Below, one piece after another: positions 1 through 9,004 of a DNA stretch of 64,000 nucleotides. The translations under genes were made by a program, and so were the position numbers. The stretch comes from Mesorhizobium sp. GTDB lineage: Bacteria; Pseudomonadota; Alphaproteobacteria; Rhizobiales; Rhizobiaceae. The notes below the pieces were generated by a model. The model saw only the letters and a program-made list of their open reading frames with translations. It was not told the DNA's origin and made no database searches. The stretch is from contig NZ_SUGA01000021.1 of assembly GCF_004963255.1 (NCBI RefSeq), forward strand, positions 1 through 64,000, in the 5' to 3' direction. Each line of letters begins with the position of its first letter. The stretch's first letter is position 1.

Positions 1-1
1 C

Positions 2-1339
2 GCCTCCGACCGTGGCCACGTCCTGCTTCTCCCGACCGGCTACTACATCGCCGGCGGCGCGCTGGCCGTCGCCATCAGCTTCCTCGTCCTGGCGCTGCTG
101 CCGCCCGCCGCCCTCGACCGCTTCTGGCGCCGGCGCTTGACCCTGTTCACCTTCGGCGATGCTCCGCGCGCGCTCGTCAGCTTGATTTCCTTTGCCGGCT
201 TCATACTTCTCGTCGCCGCCGGCTTTCTCGGCAGCCGCGACCCGCTCTCCAACCCCGTCCCCTTGGTGATCTGGACGCTGCTCTGGCAAGGCTTCACGCT
301 GCTGCAGGGCTTGCTCGGCGATCTCTGGTCGTGGCTCAACCCATGGTACGGGCCGTGGCGTGTCGCCTCTCGCGTCTTCGGCCTTCCTGCGGACGATGAA
401 AACCGATCGCGCCTGCCCAACTGGCTCGGCTACTGGCCGGCCTTCGTGCTGTTCTTCGCCTTCGCCTGGTTCGAGCTGATCGATCCCGCCCCCGACGATC
501 CGGCCCGCCTCGCCTTTGCCGCCGGCCTCTACTGGCTGGCAAGCTTCGTCGCCATGCTCGTCTTCGGCTACGACGCCTGGAGCAAACGCGGCGAATTCCT
601 GACGGTTTTCTTCTCGATGGTTGCCCGCTTCGCGCCTGTCGAGCGCCTTGAAGGCCGCCTCTCCCTCTGCTGGCCCGGCGCCAAGCTGCTTGCCGCCGAG
701 CCGCTGCCGCTGAGCGGCACGGCCTTCCTCCTGCTGGCGCTGTCGTCAGTATCCTTCGACGGCCTGTCGAAAACCTTCTTCTGGCTTGGCCTGTTCGGCA
801 TCAATCCGCTGGAATATCCCGGCCGCACCGCGCTGATCGGCATCGGCAGTTTTGGCGTGGTGCTCACCTTCGTCTTGCTGGCGGCGGTGTTCGCCCTGGC
901 CGTCTTTCTCGGCCAACGCCTCGTCGGCGAAGATCATTCTTTCGGCGAGGCAGCCGGCCTGCTGGTCTGGTCGATCGTGCCGATCGCGCTTGCCTACCAC
1001 ATCGCGCATTACCTCACCGTGCTTCTGGTCGACGGCCAGTTTGCACTGGTCGCGCTCTCCGACCCGTTCGCGCTCGGCTGGAATCTGTTCGGAACCGCCA
1101 ATAGGATGGTCGAAGCGGGCGTCGTTGCTGGCGCTCAGTCGGCCTGGTGGCTGTGGAACATCCAGGCCGGCGTCATCATCGCCGGGCATGTGCTGGCAGT
1201 GCTCGTCGCGCATGGCCTTGCCTGGCGGCTCCACAAACAGCCGTCGCGCGCAGCGCTCAGTCAATTGCCACTCACCTTGCTGATGATCGCCTACACGATC
1301 TTCGGCCTTTGGTTGCTTGCCACGCCGACCGCCGGATGA
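2..1339 (+). CDS. Multi-pass membrane protein, 5' end outside window
   Basis: The frame is open from the first bases of the window, so the start codon lies upstream; about 445 C-terminal residues are visible. It is rich in long hydrophobic segments (about ten candidate membrane spans) joined by short charged loops, including two spans in the first 45 visible residues before the in-frame TTG at 137. I see no catalytic motif. Similar rhizobial membrane proteins are, as I recall, sometimes labelled fenitrothion hydrolase; nothing here supports that activity. It ends 156 bases before the next gene and is probably not part of the importer operon. The call of integral membrane protein is firm; the function is unknown. 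Confidence 0.7.
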   Translation, partial: ASDRGHVLLLPTGYYIAGGALAVAISFLVLALLPPAALDRFWRRRLTLFTFGDAPRALVSLISFAGFILLVAAGFLGSRDPLSNPVPLVIWTLLWQGFTLLQGLLGDLWSWLNPWYGPWRVASRVFGLPADDENRSRLPNWLGYWPAFVLFFAFAWFELIDPAPDDPARLAFAAGLYWLASFVAMLVFGYDAWSKRGEFLTVFFSMVARFAPVERLEGRLSLCWPGAKLLAAEPLPLSGTAFLLLALSSVSFDGLSKTFFWLGLFGINPLEYPGRTALIGIGSFGVVLTFVLLAAVFALAVFLGQRLVGEDHSFGEAAGLLVWSIVPIALAYHIAHYLTVLLVDGQFALVALSDPFALGWNLFGTANRMVEAGVVAGAQSAWWLWNIQAGVIIAGHVLAVLVAHGLAWRLHKQPSRAALSQLPLTLLMIAYTIFGLWLLATPTAG

Positions 1340-1405
1340 CACAAAGCGTGCCAATGATGCCGTCGGGTAAAGCTCGCTTGCCAGGCCAAAGCTTTGGTGA
1401 TTTAG

Positions 1406-1417
1406 TTTGTACACATG
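1406..1417. promoter_or_regulatory. Candidate operator TTTGTACACATG upstream of the ABC importer
   Basis: An imperfect dyad around GTAC lies 79 bases before the importer's first start codon. It matches the pattern TTNGYAYACNAA shared with the sites at 8889 and 20208 upstream of the molybdenum-hydroxylase operon and the hyuA/reductase divergon. Such short dyads suit MarR or FadR-type GntR regulators; the MarR protein encoded at 15638 is the obvious candidate. This is the weakest of the three sites, with its right half ending TG instead of AA. Confidence 0.4.
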
Positions 1418-1495
1418 CAATTTTCGCGTCCTCCAGGCAAGGAGGATCGAGCCGCCTTATCGCTGGTCAAGACTGAAAAAAACAGGGGAACCGAC

Positions 1496-2800
1496 ATGGC
1501 TGACAAGAACGGATTTTTCGACCTCTCCAAGACGACGCTGTCGCGCCGCACCGCGCTGAAGGGCATCGCCGCCGGCGCGGGCCTTGCGCTAGCGCCCGGC
1601 TTCGTGCGCTACAGCCAGGCGCAGAGCTCGGCGCCGATCAGAATAGGCTTCCAGTCGCACCGCACCGGCATCGGGGCCGCCTATGGCCGCTGGTACGAGA
1701 AGACAAGTGCTGCCGCCGTCAAGGCGATAAACGACGCCGGCGGCATCAGCGGCCGCAAGGTCGAGCTGGTGATCGAGGATGACGGCACCGATCCGGCGCG
1801 CGGCGCCGAGGTGGTCAACAAATTCGCCAAGCAGCACAAGACCGACATCGTCTTCGGCACTTTGTTCTCGCATGTCGTGATCGGCTCGGCGCCCGCCGCG
1901 GGTGAGAACAAGATCCCCTATTTCGTGGTCAGCGAAGGCCACCACGTCGCCTCCACCAAGCTCAACCGCTACGTCTTCCAGCCCGGCATCACCGACGTGA
2001 AGAGCCAGATCCAGTCCATGGCGCCATGGATCGCGGCGAACGCCGGCAAGAAGGTGACGCAGATCTTCCCCGACTTCGCCTTCGGCTACGATCATCGCGA
2101 CTACCTGCCGCCGGCGCTGAAGGCGCAAGGCGCCGACGTCATCGCCCAGATCGCCATCCCGCCGACGGAATCTTCCTTTACCAAATACTTCCCGCAGATC
2201 CCGGCCGAGACCGAGGTGATTTACCACGTCATGGTCGGCCCTGCGGTGCTCACCTTCGTCAAGGAACTCGGCGAGTTCTACGGTTCGCAGAGGCCGCAGC
2301 TTTTCGGCTTCATGGATTCGCTTGAGGCCGTCGACATCAACAGCCCCGGCCTCGAATTCCTCGACGGCAGCCATTTCTGGGAAGGCTCGCCGCGCTACGC
2401 GCAGCCCGATGATTCCGCCGCGCAGAAGGCCTATCGCGCCGCCGTCGGCATCGACGACAATGGCGCCGCGGTCGGCGATCCCAAGGACATCTCCACCGCA
2501 TCGCACATGTTCGGCTGCTGGGAAACGCTCTACGTCGTCAAGAAGGCGATGGAAGATGCCGGCTACAAGGGACCGGAGGACCGCGCCAAGCTGGTCGAGG
2601 CGACCGAGGCGCTGAAGGAATTCGCCGAGGGACCGGAACATCCGCAGGGCCCGAAGACCTTCAACGGCAAGATTCACCAGTGTTTCGGCATCCAGAACAT
2701 CTCCAAGGTCGAAGGCGGCAAGCTCAAGGTCGTGCACAAGACCAAGATCGAGGACGGCCTCTACGAGCCGGAAGGGGATTATACGACGCAGGCGCTGTAG
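1496..2800 (+). CDS. ABC transporter substrate-binding protein, LivJ/amide-binding type, Tat-exported
   Basis: This 434-residue periplasmic binding protein belongs to the branched-chain amino acid/amide (Peripla_BP_6) family. The N-terminus carries a twin-arginine signal (SRRTALKG, then a hydrophobic Ala/Gly/Leu stretch ending near YSQAQS), after which mature IRIGFQSHRTG begins the first beta strand. I start at ATG 1496 because AGGGGAA sits just ahead of it and the Tat signal then begins naturally; the in-frame ATG at 1415 would add 27 unconvincing residues. It heads a five-gene importer operon (to 6245). Binding proteins of this kind take amides, urea, amino acids or aromatic acids, so the ligand cannot be read from sequence. 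A candidate operator lies at 1406. Confidence 0.9.
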   Translation: MADKNGFFDLSKTTLSRRTALKGIAAGAGLALAPGFVRYSQAQSSAPIRIGFQSHRTGIGAAYGRWYEKTSAAAVKAINDAGGISGRKVELVIEDDGTDPARGAEVVNKFAKQHKTDIVFGTLFSHVVIGSAPAAGENKIPYFVVSEGHHVASTKLNRYVFQPGITDVKSQIQSMAPWIAANAGKKVTQIFPDFAFGYDHRDYLPPALKAQGADVIAQIAIPPTESSFTKYFPQIPAETEVIYHVMVGPAVLTFVKELGEFYGSQRPQLFGFMDSLEAVDINSPGLEFLDGSHFWEGSPRYAQPDDSAAQKAYRAAVGIDDNGAAVGDPKDISTASHMFGCWETLYVVKKAMEDAGYKGPEDRAKLVEATEALKEFAEGPEHPQGPKTFNGKIHQCFGIQNISKVEGGKLKVVHKTKIEDGLYEPEGDYTTQAL

Positions 2801-2955
2801 GCGCCTTACCCTCCCCCTTTGTGGGGAGGGTCGGCGAACTGGCTTCGCATTTCGCGAAGCCAGTGAGACGGGGAGCGGGCCGCGATGGCCCTTGCCCCAC
2901 CCCCCACCCGACCGCTACGCGGTCACCCTCCCCACAAGGGGAGGGCAAGGGCGCC
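2801..2955. repeat. Intergenic palindromic repeat between importer genes
   Basis: The ends are inverted copies of each other (GCGCCTTACCCTCCCC at the left, GGGGAGGGCAAGGGCGCC at the right). Inside are shorter palindromes such as GACCGCTACGCGGTC and CTGGCTTCGCATTTCGCGAAGCCAG. It fills almost the whole gap between the binding-protein gene and the first permease, so it sits inside an operon and can fold in the transcript. It could lower downstream expression relative to the binding protein. Confidence 0.8.
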
Positions 2956-2958
2956 CTG

Positions 2959-3840
2959 ATGCATTTCGGACCCCACCTCCTCCTTGCCGTCCTTGAAGGC
3001 CTGGTCACCTCCGCCGTGCTGGCGCTGACGGCGCTCGGCCTGTCGCTGGTGTTCGGCGTCATGCGCATCGTCAATGTCGCCCATGGCGAATTCTTCATGC
3101 TGGGCGCCGTGCTCGCCTGGGCGATCTCGACGGCGATTTCCGGCCACCCGGCCATCGGCTTTGTGGCAGCACTTGTGATCGCGCCCTTGCTGGTCGGGCT
3201 GGTCGCGTTTCTCGCCGAATGGCTGGTGCTGCGGCGGCTGAATTACAATCCCGAAAGCACCATCGTCGCCACCATCGGCATGCTCTACATCATCCAGCAG
3301 CTGGCGCTCACCTTCTACGGGCCGGAAGCGCGCCCGGTTGAGCCGCCTTTCAGCTACCGCATCCTACTGCCGTGGTTCGGCTATTCCGGCTACAAGCTGT
3401 CGGTGGTTGCCGCTTCCACCGTCCTGCTCGTGATCACCTGGCTGGTGCTGACCCGCACCAAGATCGGCCTGATCATGCGCGCCACCCAATATGACCGCGA
3501 GACGGCGCAGGCCTTCGGCATTCCGGTCGAGCGCGTCTATGCCGGCGTCTTCGCCATCGGCGCCATGCTGGCCGCGATCGCCGCGGTGCTGATCGTGCCG
3601 ATCAGCCAGGCGCATTATCTGATGGGGCAGGACCCGCTGCTGCTCTCCTTCATCGTCGTCATCATCGGTGGCCTGGGATCGCTCCGCGGAACCGTCGTCG
3701 CCGCCGTCCTGATCGGCCTCTCCGACGGCATCATCTCGATGTTCTTCTCGCCGACGCTCGCCAAGATCATCGCCACGCTGGTGGTCGCCATGGTGCTGGT
3801 GTTCCGGCCGCAGGGCCTGTTCGGGACCGCGCCGCGATGA
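2959..3840 (+). CDS. ABC transporter permease, LivH family
   Basis: This 293-residue inner-membrane permease begins with the family's typical amphipathic lead-in and first span, followed by GLSLVFGVMRIVNVAHGEFFMLGA, whose NVAHGE(F/L) signature marks LivH-type permeases. About eight hydrophobic spans follow, and RPQGLFG near the C-terminus is also characteristic. The start at ATG 2959 lies just inside the right end of the repeat, and GGGCAAGGGCG upstream can serve as ribosome binding site. The gene overlaps the second permease by four bases (ATGA). Together they form the membrane channel of the importer. Confidence 0.92.
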   Translation: MHFGPHLLLAVLEGLVTSAVLALTALGLSLVFGVMRIVNVAHGEFFMLGAVLAWAISTAISGHPAIGFVAALVIAPLLVGLVAFLAEWLVLRRLNYNPESTIVATIGMLYIIQQLALTFYGPEARPVEPPFSYRILLPWFGYSGYKLSVVAASTVLLVITWLVLTRTKIGLIMRATQYDRETAQAFGIPVERVYAGVFAIGAMLAAIAAVLIVPISQAHYLMGQDPLLLSFIVVIIGGLGSLRGTVVAAVLIGLSDGIISMFFSPTLAKIIATLVVAMVLVFRPQGLFGTAPR

Positions 3841-4799
3841 GGGATGCTTCGCCGGCAAAGACCTACGCCCTGCATATCGGCGTCATCATGCTTTTGTTCG
3901 CGCTGAACTTCATCATGCCGGATTACCATCAGGGCCTGTTTGCCCGCATCATGGCGCTGGCGGTCTTTGCCATGGGCTACAACCTGCTCTTCGGCTATGT
4001 CGGCCTGCTCAGCCTCGGCCACGCCATGTTCTTCTCGGCCGGCCTCTATGGCGCGGGCCTGACCGTCTACCATCTCGGCTGGGGCGTGCCGGAAGCCTTA
4101 GTCGCCGGTATTGCCTGTGGCGCGCTGCTCGCCCTGGTCATCGGCTTGCTGGCGCTGCGCACCTCGGGCGTGGCCTTCATGATCGTCACCATGATGTTCG
4201 CCCAGGTCTTCTATCTGATGATCCTCTATTTCGCCGCCTGGACCGGCGGCGACCAGGGACTGGTCATCCAGCAGGCATCCCGGGTGATCGCGATCGGCGG
4301 CGTCTCGTTCGACCTGACCGATCCGACGGTGCGCTACATGGGCGCGCTGGCGCTGTTCTCGGTCGTGCTGCTCATCACGCTCGCCCTTGTCCGCTCCCGC
4401 TTCGGCCGTGTGCTGGTCGCCATCCGGGAGAACGAAGAACGCACGAAGATGCTTGGCTATGACACGGTCGCCAACAAGCTGGTCGCGGTCGTCGCCTCCG
4501 GCGCCATCTGCTCGGCGTCGGGCGCCGCCTATGCGCTGCTGTTCGGCTATGTCGGATCGAATTTCGCGTCGATCCAGTATTCCATCCTGCCGCTGCTTTG
4601 GGTGCTGCTCGGCGGCGCCGCGACCACGCTCGGTCCGCTCATCGGCACCCTGTTCATGTATTATGTCACCGACATCACCAGCGGCTTCACCTCGGCCTAT
4701 CTGCTGATCGTCGGCGTGGCGCTCATCCTGCTCGTCCTGTTTGCCCCGAAGGGCATCATGGGCAGCATCCGCGAGCGCTGGCTGGGGTGGCTGCCATGA
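3837..4799 (+). CDS. ABC transporter permease, LivM family
   Basis: This 320-residue inner-membrane permease pairs with the LivH-type protein. It shows LLFGYVGLLSLGHAMFFSAGLYGAG, the LSLGHA signature of LivM permeases, and the cytoplasmic loop RENEERTKMLGYD that contacts the ATPases. It ends with FAPKGIMG, typical of the family. ATGA overlaps on both sides show translational coupling with the neighbouring permease and ATPase genes. Confidence 0.92.
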   Translation: MRDASPAKTYALHIGVIMLLFALNFIMPDYHQGLFARIMALAVFAMGYNLLFGYVGLLSLGHAMFFSAGLYGAGLTVYHLGWGVPEALVAGIACGALLALVIGLLALRTSGVAFMIVTMMFAQVFYLMILYFAAWTGGDQGLVIQQASRVIAIGGVSFDLTDPTVRYMGALALFSVVLLITLALVRSRFGRVLVAIRENEERTKMLGYDTVANKLVAVVASGAICSASGAAYALLFGYVGSNFASIQYSILPLLWVLLGGAATTLGPLIGTLFMYYVTDITSGFTSAYLLIVGVALILLVLFAPKGIMGSIRERWLGWLP

Positions 4800-5524
4800 C
4801 GCCGCTGCTCACCACCAAGGGTCTCTCGCGCCAGTTCGGCGGCCTGCGCGCCGTCGACGGCGTCGACTTCGCGCTGATGCCGGGCGAGATCCGCGCTGTC
4901 ATCGGCCCCAACGGCGCTGGCAAGACGACGTTCGTCAGCCTGCTCTCGGGCCGCATCCGGCCATCGTCGGGTGCCGTTGTCTTCGACGGCGTCGACATCA
5001 CCGCCATGCCGGCCTACCAACGGGTCAGGCTCGGCGTCGCCTACACGTTCCAGATCACCAGCGTCTTCGCCAACCTCACGGTCTTCGACAATGTCGCGCT
5101 GCCGGTGCAGCGCACGCTGACGGACGGCCGCACCAAGGGGCAGGTCAGGACCGGCGTCATGGCGGCGCTGGAGCGCACCGGACTTGCCGACCGCGCCGGC
5201 ACGCTGGCCGCGCACCTTTCCTATGGCCATCAGCGTCTGCTGGAAGTGGCGATGGGCCTGGCGCTGAAGCCGCGCCTGCTCATCCTCGACGAGCCAACGC
5301 AAGGCCTTGCCGACAGTGAGATCGACAATTTCATCGCGCTGGTCCGCGGGATCGCCAGGGACGCGACGGTTCTTCTGATCGAGCACAACATGCCGGTCGT
5401 CATGGGACTCGCCGACCGCATCACCGTCTTCAATTCGGGCAAGATCCTCGCAGAGGGCACGCCGGGCGAGATCCGCGCAAACGGCGAAGTCCAGGACGCC
5501 TATCTCGGAGCGACCCATGGCTGA
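4796..5524 (+). CDS. ABC transporter ATP-binding protein, LivG family
   Basis: This 242-residue nucleotide-binding subunit has Walker A GPNGAGKT at about residues 37-44, a Q-loop region (YTFQITSVFANLTVFDNV), the degenerate signature LSYGHQR in place of LSGGQ, and Walker B LLILDEPTQGL followed by the switch histidine (LLIEHNM). The start ATG overlaps the permease stop (ATGA at 4796), which rejects longer in-frame extensions into the permease. The degenerate signature is common among LivG-type ATPases of amide and urea importers. Confidence 0.92.
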   Translation: MTPLLTTKGLSRQFGGLRAVDGVDFALMPGEIRAVIGPNGAGKTTFVSLLSGRIRPSSGAVVFDGVDITAMPAYQRVRLGVAYTFQITSVFANLTVFDNVALPVQRTLTDGRTKGQVRTGVMAALERTGLADRAGTLAAHLSYGHQRLLEVAMGLALKPRLLILDEPTQGLADSEIDNFIALVRGIARDATVLLIEHNMPVVMGLADRITVFNSGKILAEGTPGEIRANGEVQDAYLGATHG

Positions 5525-6245
5525 CTCCGTTGGAACCAATGACGGATTGCTCACCATTGCCGGCCTCGACTGCTTCTATGGCGAGGTGCAGGTGCTCTAC
5601 GGCCTCGACCTGGCCTTGAACAAGGGCGAGGTGCTGTGCCTGTTCGGCCGCAACGGCGCCGGCAAGACGACGACGCTGAAGGCCATCATGGGGCTGGTCC
5701 CGGCAGCAAGCGGCTCGATCAGATTGGATGGCAAGGAACTGACCGGGCTCGCCGCGCATGACGTGCCGAAGGCAGGCGTCGCCTATGTGCCGCAGGGCAG
5801 GCGCCTGTTCGCCGAGATGAGTGTGGCGGAAAACATCGAGATCGGTCTCATGGCGCGCGGCAAGGGCAAGCAGACGCGCGAGAACGTCCTCGATCTCTTC
5901 CCGCTGCTGCGCGAGCGGCTGAAGCAGCGTTCAGGCACGCTCTCCGGCGGCGAGCAGCAGATGCTTGCCATGGCCCGCGCGCTCTGCCTCGAGCCGCAGG
6001 TGCTGTTGCTCGACGAGCCGACCGAGGGCCTGATGCCGTCGATGATCGCCAGGATCCGCGAGACGGTGGCCAAGCTGCGCGAGCTCGGCGTCTCCACCAT
6101 CCTGGTCGAGCAGCGCGTCGACGCCGTGCTCTCGGTCGCTGATCGGGTTTGCTTCATCGAGAACGGCCGCAACCGCGAGACGGTCGACGTCGAGGCGCTG
6201 CGGGCGGATCCCTCGGCGGTGCGAAGATATGTTGGAGTGGGCTGA
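5517..6245 (+). CDS. ABC transporter ATP-binding protein, LivF family
   Basis: This 242-residue second ATPase of the importer has Walker A GRNGAGKT, AYVPQGRRLFAEMSVAENI (the LivF Q-loop region), signature LSGGEQQMLAMARAL and Walker B VLLLDEPTEGL. It overlaps the LivG-type gene by eight bases and is the last gene of the operon. It is followed by a palindromic repeat that may end or stabilise the transcript. Confidence 0.92.
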   Translation: MADSVGTNDGLLTIAGLDCFYGEVQVLYGLDLALNKGEVLCLFGRNGAGKTTTLKAIMGLVPAASGSIRLDGKELTGLAAHDVPKAGVAYVPQGRRLFAEMSVAENIEIGLMARGKGKQTRENVLDLFPLLRERLKQRSGTLSGGEQQMLAMARALCLEPQVLLLDEPTEGLMPSMIARIRETVAKLRELGVSTILVEQRVDAVLSVADRVCFIENGRNRETVDVEALRADPSAVRRYVGVG

Positions 6246-6300
6246 GGTCCTGAAACTGCCGCAGCCTCGAAATTGGCGGGCGTGGCGACGATCAGGTTGT

Positions 6301-6427
6301 TCCTCGCCCCACGTAAAGTGGGGAGAGGTGGCTCGGCGAAGCCGAGACGGAGAGGGGAGCGCCCTACGAAAGCCCCCGCTCCGGCCGCTTCGCGGCCACC
6401 TCTCCCCCGCTTTGCGGGGGCGAGGAA
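6301..6427. repeat. Intergenic palindromic repeat after the importer operon
   Basis: The ends are inverted (TTCCTCGCCCC / GGGGGCGAGGAA), and inside are GGCTCGGCGAAGCCGAG and GGCCGCTTCGCGGCC hairpins. It lies between the convergent importer and antiporter genes. Its architecture resembles the repeats at 2801 and 7901 but its sequence is distinct. Confidence 0.8.
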
Positions 6428-6464
6428 CCCAGGACAATGAAGGACAGCGCCAGTGTCCTTCGCT

Positions 6465-8006
6465 TCAGAAAAACAAAAACCCGGCAATCAAGAACGTCGG
6501 GATCAGCACAAGGCCGGACCACATCATATAGCCGAAGAAACCCGGCATCTTGAAGCCGCGATGCCTGGCGATGGCGAAGACCATGAAGTTCGGCGCGTTG
6601 CCGATATAGGTGTTGGCGCCCATGAACACCGCTCCCGCCGAGATCGCGGCCAGCGTCGAGGCTGCCTCAGTCATCAGGTGCTGGGCATCACCGCCGGCAA
6701 GCTCGAAGAACACCAGATAGGTCGGCGCGTTGTCGAGGAAGGAAGACAGCGCCCCGGTCAGCCAGAAATAGGCCAGATCGTTGGGCTGGCCGTCAGCGGA
6801 GGTGACAAGCGCCACCAGCGGCGCCAGCGCGCCGTCATGGCCGGCCCGCAGGATGGCGATGACCGGCACGATGCAGATGAAGATGCCGGCAAACAATTTC
6901 GCCACCTCGGCGATCGGGCCCCAGGTGAAGCCGTTGGCCTCGCGGTGGCTCTTGTAGGAGACCTTCAGCGACAGGAAGGCCAGCACCAGGATGATGGCGT
7001 CGCGCACCAGGTTCTGCAACTCGAGGCTGACGCCAAGGATTGGGATGCTGACGCCCGGCTTCCAACTCGCCGAAAGCAGGATCGCGCCGATCACGCCGGC
7101 GAGCAGCGGCAGGTTGGCCAGCCCGCGCAGGCGCACCTTTGTATCAGGCGTCGGGTCCTTGATCTTCGGCATGCCGGCTTCGCGGCGGTGCAGGACCAGA
7201 TCAATCGCCAGGAACACTGCCAGCACCAGCCCGCCGACAAAAAGCGTGTCCGGCAGGATGTGCACCGTTGTCCAGAAGAAATCCACGCCGCGCAGGAAGC
7301 CGACGAACAGCGGCGGGTCGCCGAGCGGCGTCAGCGAGCCGCCGATGTTGGAGACTAGGAAGATGAAGAAGATCACCACATGGGCGTTGAACGGCCGGTT
7401 GTCGTTGGCGCGCAGCATCGGCCGGATCAGGATCATCGAGGCGCCGGTCGTGCCGATGACCGAGGCAAGCAGCGCGCCGATGAGCAGCAGCCCGGCATTT
7501 GTGAGCGGCGTGCCGTGGATGTTGCCGGCAAGCAGGATGCCGCCCGAGATGGTGTAGAGCGCGAACAACAGGATGATGAAGGACATGTATTCGGTGAGCA
7601 GCGTGTGCAGCACGGCCTCGCCTGCAGCGGGGATACCGAACGCGATCGCAAGCGGGACCACCGCCAGCGCCGCCCAGCCGGCGGCGATCTTGCCGTAATG
7701 ATGTTCCCACAGGTGATGAAAGAGCAGCGGTCCGGTCGCGATCGACAGCAGCAGGCCGGCAAAGGGCAATCCCCACCAGAGCGACATGGCGGCGCCGGGC
7801 AGTTCATGGATTTCGGCGGCGAACGCCTGTGCTGGGAATAGTAGCAATACGGCAAGTGAAGCGAATGAGAAAAACCCCTTCGTCCGGCCGCCGCGCGCCT
7901 TCCCCTTCTCCCCTTGTGGGAGAAGGTGGATCGGCGCGTAGCGCCGAGACGGATGAGGGGTGTTCCAGCGGAGTGAGGCGCCGACGTTCCCTGGAGCACC
8001 CCTCAT
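6465..8006 (-). CDS. Sodium:proton antiporter, NhaD/ArsB-like ion transporter family
   Basis: This is a large integral membrane protein with about twelve hydrophobic segments. Family features include SNIGGSLTPLGDPPLFVGFL and FLDNAPTYLVFFELAGG, the two Asn/Asp-containing re-entrant signatures of the NhaD/citrate-transporter superfamily, and GANTYIGNAPNFMV. A hydrophobic leader ending PAQAFA precedes the mature part. The 5' end is uncertain: no ATG, GTG or TTG stands at the natural start of this leader, and upstream the frame runs into a palindromic repeat (7901-8050). I give the nearest upstream ATG (8006); alternatives are GTG 8084 or an internal ATG at 7787 that would drop the leader. Confidence 0.75.
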   Translation of the reverse strand: MRGAPGNVGASLRWNTPHPSRRYAPIHLLPQGEKGKARGGRTKGFFSFASLAVLLLFPAQAFAAEIHELPGAAMSLWWGLPFAGLLLSIATGPLLFHHLWEHHYGKIAAGWAALAVVPLAIAFGIPAAGEAVLHTLLTEYMSFIILLFALYTISGGILLAGNIHGTPLTNAGLLLIGALLASVIGTTGASMILIRPMLRANDNRPFNAHVVIFFIFLVSNIGGSLTPLGDPPLFVGFLRGVDFFWTTVHILPDTLFVGGLVLAVFLAIDLVLHRREAGMPKIKDPTPDTKVRLRGLANLPLLAGVIGAILLSASWKPGVSIPILGVSLELQNLVRDAIILVLAFLSLKVSYKSHREANGFTWGPIAEVAKLFAGIFICIVPVIAILRAGHDGALAPLVALVTSADGQPNDLAYFWLTGALSSFLDNAPTYLVFFELAGGDAQHLMTEAASTLAAISAGAVFMGANTYIGNAPNFMVFAIARHRGFKMPGFFGYMMWSGLVLIPTFLIAGFLFF

Positions 8007-8050
8007 CCGTCGCCTTCGGCGACACCTTCTCCCACAAGGGGAGAAGGGGG
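7901..8050. repeat. Palindromic repeat overlapping the 5' end of the antiporter gene
   Basis: Inverted ends (CCTTCTCCCCTTGTGGGAGAAGG at the left, the same kind of motif at the right) surround GATGAGGGGTG / CACCCCTCATC arms. The related repeat at 27065 shares the GGATGAGGGGTGTT and CCTTCTCCCACAAGG blocks. Here it occupies the place where the promoter and start of the antiporter should be. Confidence 0.85.
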
Positions 8051-8091
8051 AGCCCGCAATCCGGGTGAGGGGGAGCTTCCCCACAGGCCGA

Positions 8092-8706
8092 TCAATCCGC
8101 CGAGTGGTCTTCGAGCGTCACGCCGGCTTCGCGCATGCGCTTCAGCATCGCCTCCACCGAGCCGTTGAGGTCGATGCCGCGGCAGGCGTCGAGCCGGACT
8201 GTCGTCTTGAAACCCTGCTTCACCGCGTCGAGTGCGGAAAAGGCAACGCAGAAATCGGTGGCGAGCCCGACCAGTGTGATCGTGTCGATGCCGCGCTCCT
8301 TGAGATAGCCGCCAAGGCCGGTCGGTGTCTTATGGTCGTTCTCGAAGAACGCCGAATAGGAGTCGATCGCTGTGCGGAACCCCTTGCGGAGCACCAGCTC
8401 GGCCTTGGTCCAGGCGAGCCCGGAATGGAAATCGGAACCGAGGCTGCCCTGGATGCAATGGTCCGGCCACAGCGTCTGCGGCCCGTAAGGCATCTCGATC
8501 GTCTCGAAGGGCTGTTTGCCCGGATGGCTCGAGGCGAAGCTCGAATGTCCGGCCGGGTGCCAGTCCTGCGTCAGGATCACATGATCGGTCCGCCGGATCA
8601 GGTCGTTGACCAAAGGCACGATCTCGTCGCCGCCGGCCACCGCCAGCGCGCCGCCTGGGCAAAAATCGTTCTGCAGGTCGATGACGATGAGCGCTTCGTC
8701 GGCCAT
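8092..8706 (-). CDS. pncA: Nicotinamidase/pyrazinamidase
   Basis: This 204-residue isochorismatase-fold hydrolase is expected to convert nicotinamide to nicotinate and ammonia. VIDLQNDFCPGG carries the catalytic Asp (residue 10), QDWHPAGH carries the metal ligands Asp48, His50 and His54, a Lys follows in VLRKGF, and the nucleophilic Cys is in GLATDFCVAFSALDA. The start at 8706 has GAGAGGGA ahead of it. It is divergent from the molybdenum-hydroxylase operon, which contains a 6-hydroxynicotinate-reductase-like gene. PncA is also a housekeeping NAD-salvage enzyme, so the neighbourhood link is suggestive rather than proof. Confidence 0.93.
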   Translation of the reverse strand: MADEALIVIDLQNDFCPGGALAVAGGDEIVPLVNDLIRRTDHVILTQDWHPAGHSSFASSHPGKQPFETIEMPYGPQTLWPDHCIQGSLGSDFHSGLAWTKAELVLRKGFRTAIDSYSAFFENDHKTPTGLGGYLKERGIDTITLVGLATDFCVAFSALDAVKQGFKTTVRLDACRGIDLNGSVEAMLKRMREAGVTLEDHSAD

Positions 8707-8888
8707 GCGGTTCCCTCTCGTTTGGCCCCTCGTATTGGCTTGAGGCTCCAGTCCAAAGCCGCTGACGCGACCGGACACGGAACCTTGACCAGATGGGCGG
8801 CGGCGTCAACCTCCGGCACCATAACAATCGCGTTCAGGTCCTTGCCGCGCCAACTCCGGCTTTGACAATTCCGACCGGCCTGATATCA

Positions 8889-8900
8889 TTTGCATACGAA
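8889..8900. promoter_or_regulatory. Candidate operator TTTGCATACGAA upstream of the molybdenum-hydroxylase operon
   Basis: It is the core of a 16-base imperfect dyad, CATTTGCATACGAATG (8887-8902), with six of eight base pairs symmetric. It sits in the 298-base gap between divergent pncA and the FAD-subunit gene, about 105 bases before the latter's start. It matches the sites at 1406 and 20208 (TTNGYAYACNAA). Confidence 0.5.
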
Positions 8901-9004
8901 TGAATTTGACCGGTCTGGATACCGGCGGAAAATCCCAGGGCAAGGCGCTTTGGGCGGGCCAATCGGGGACGGCTCGTTTCTGGGAAGGTTCTGGAAGGCA
9001 GAGC

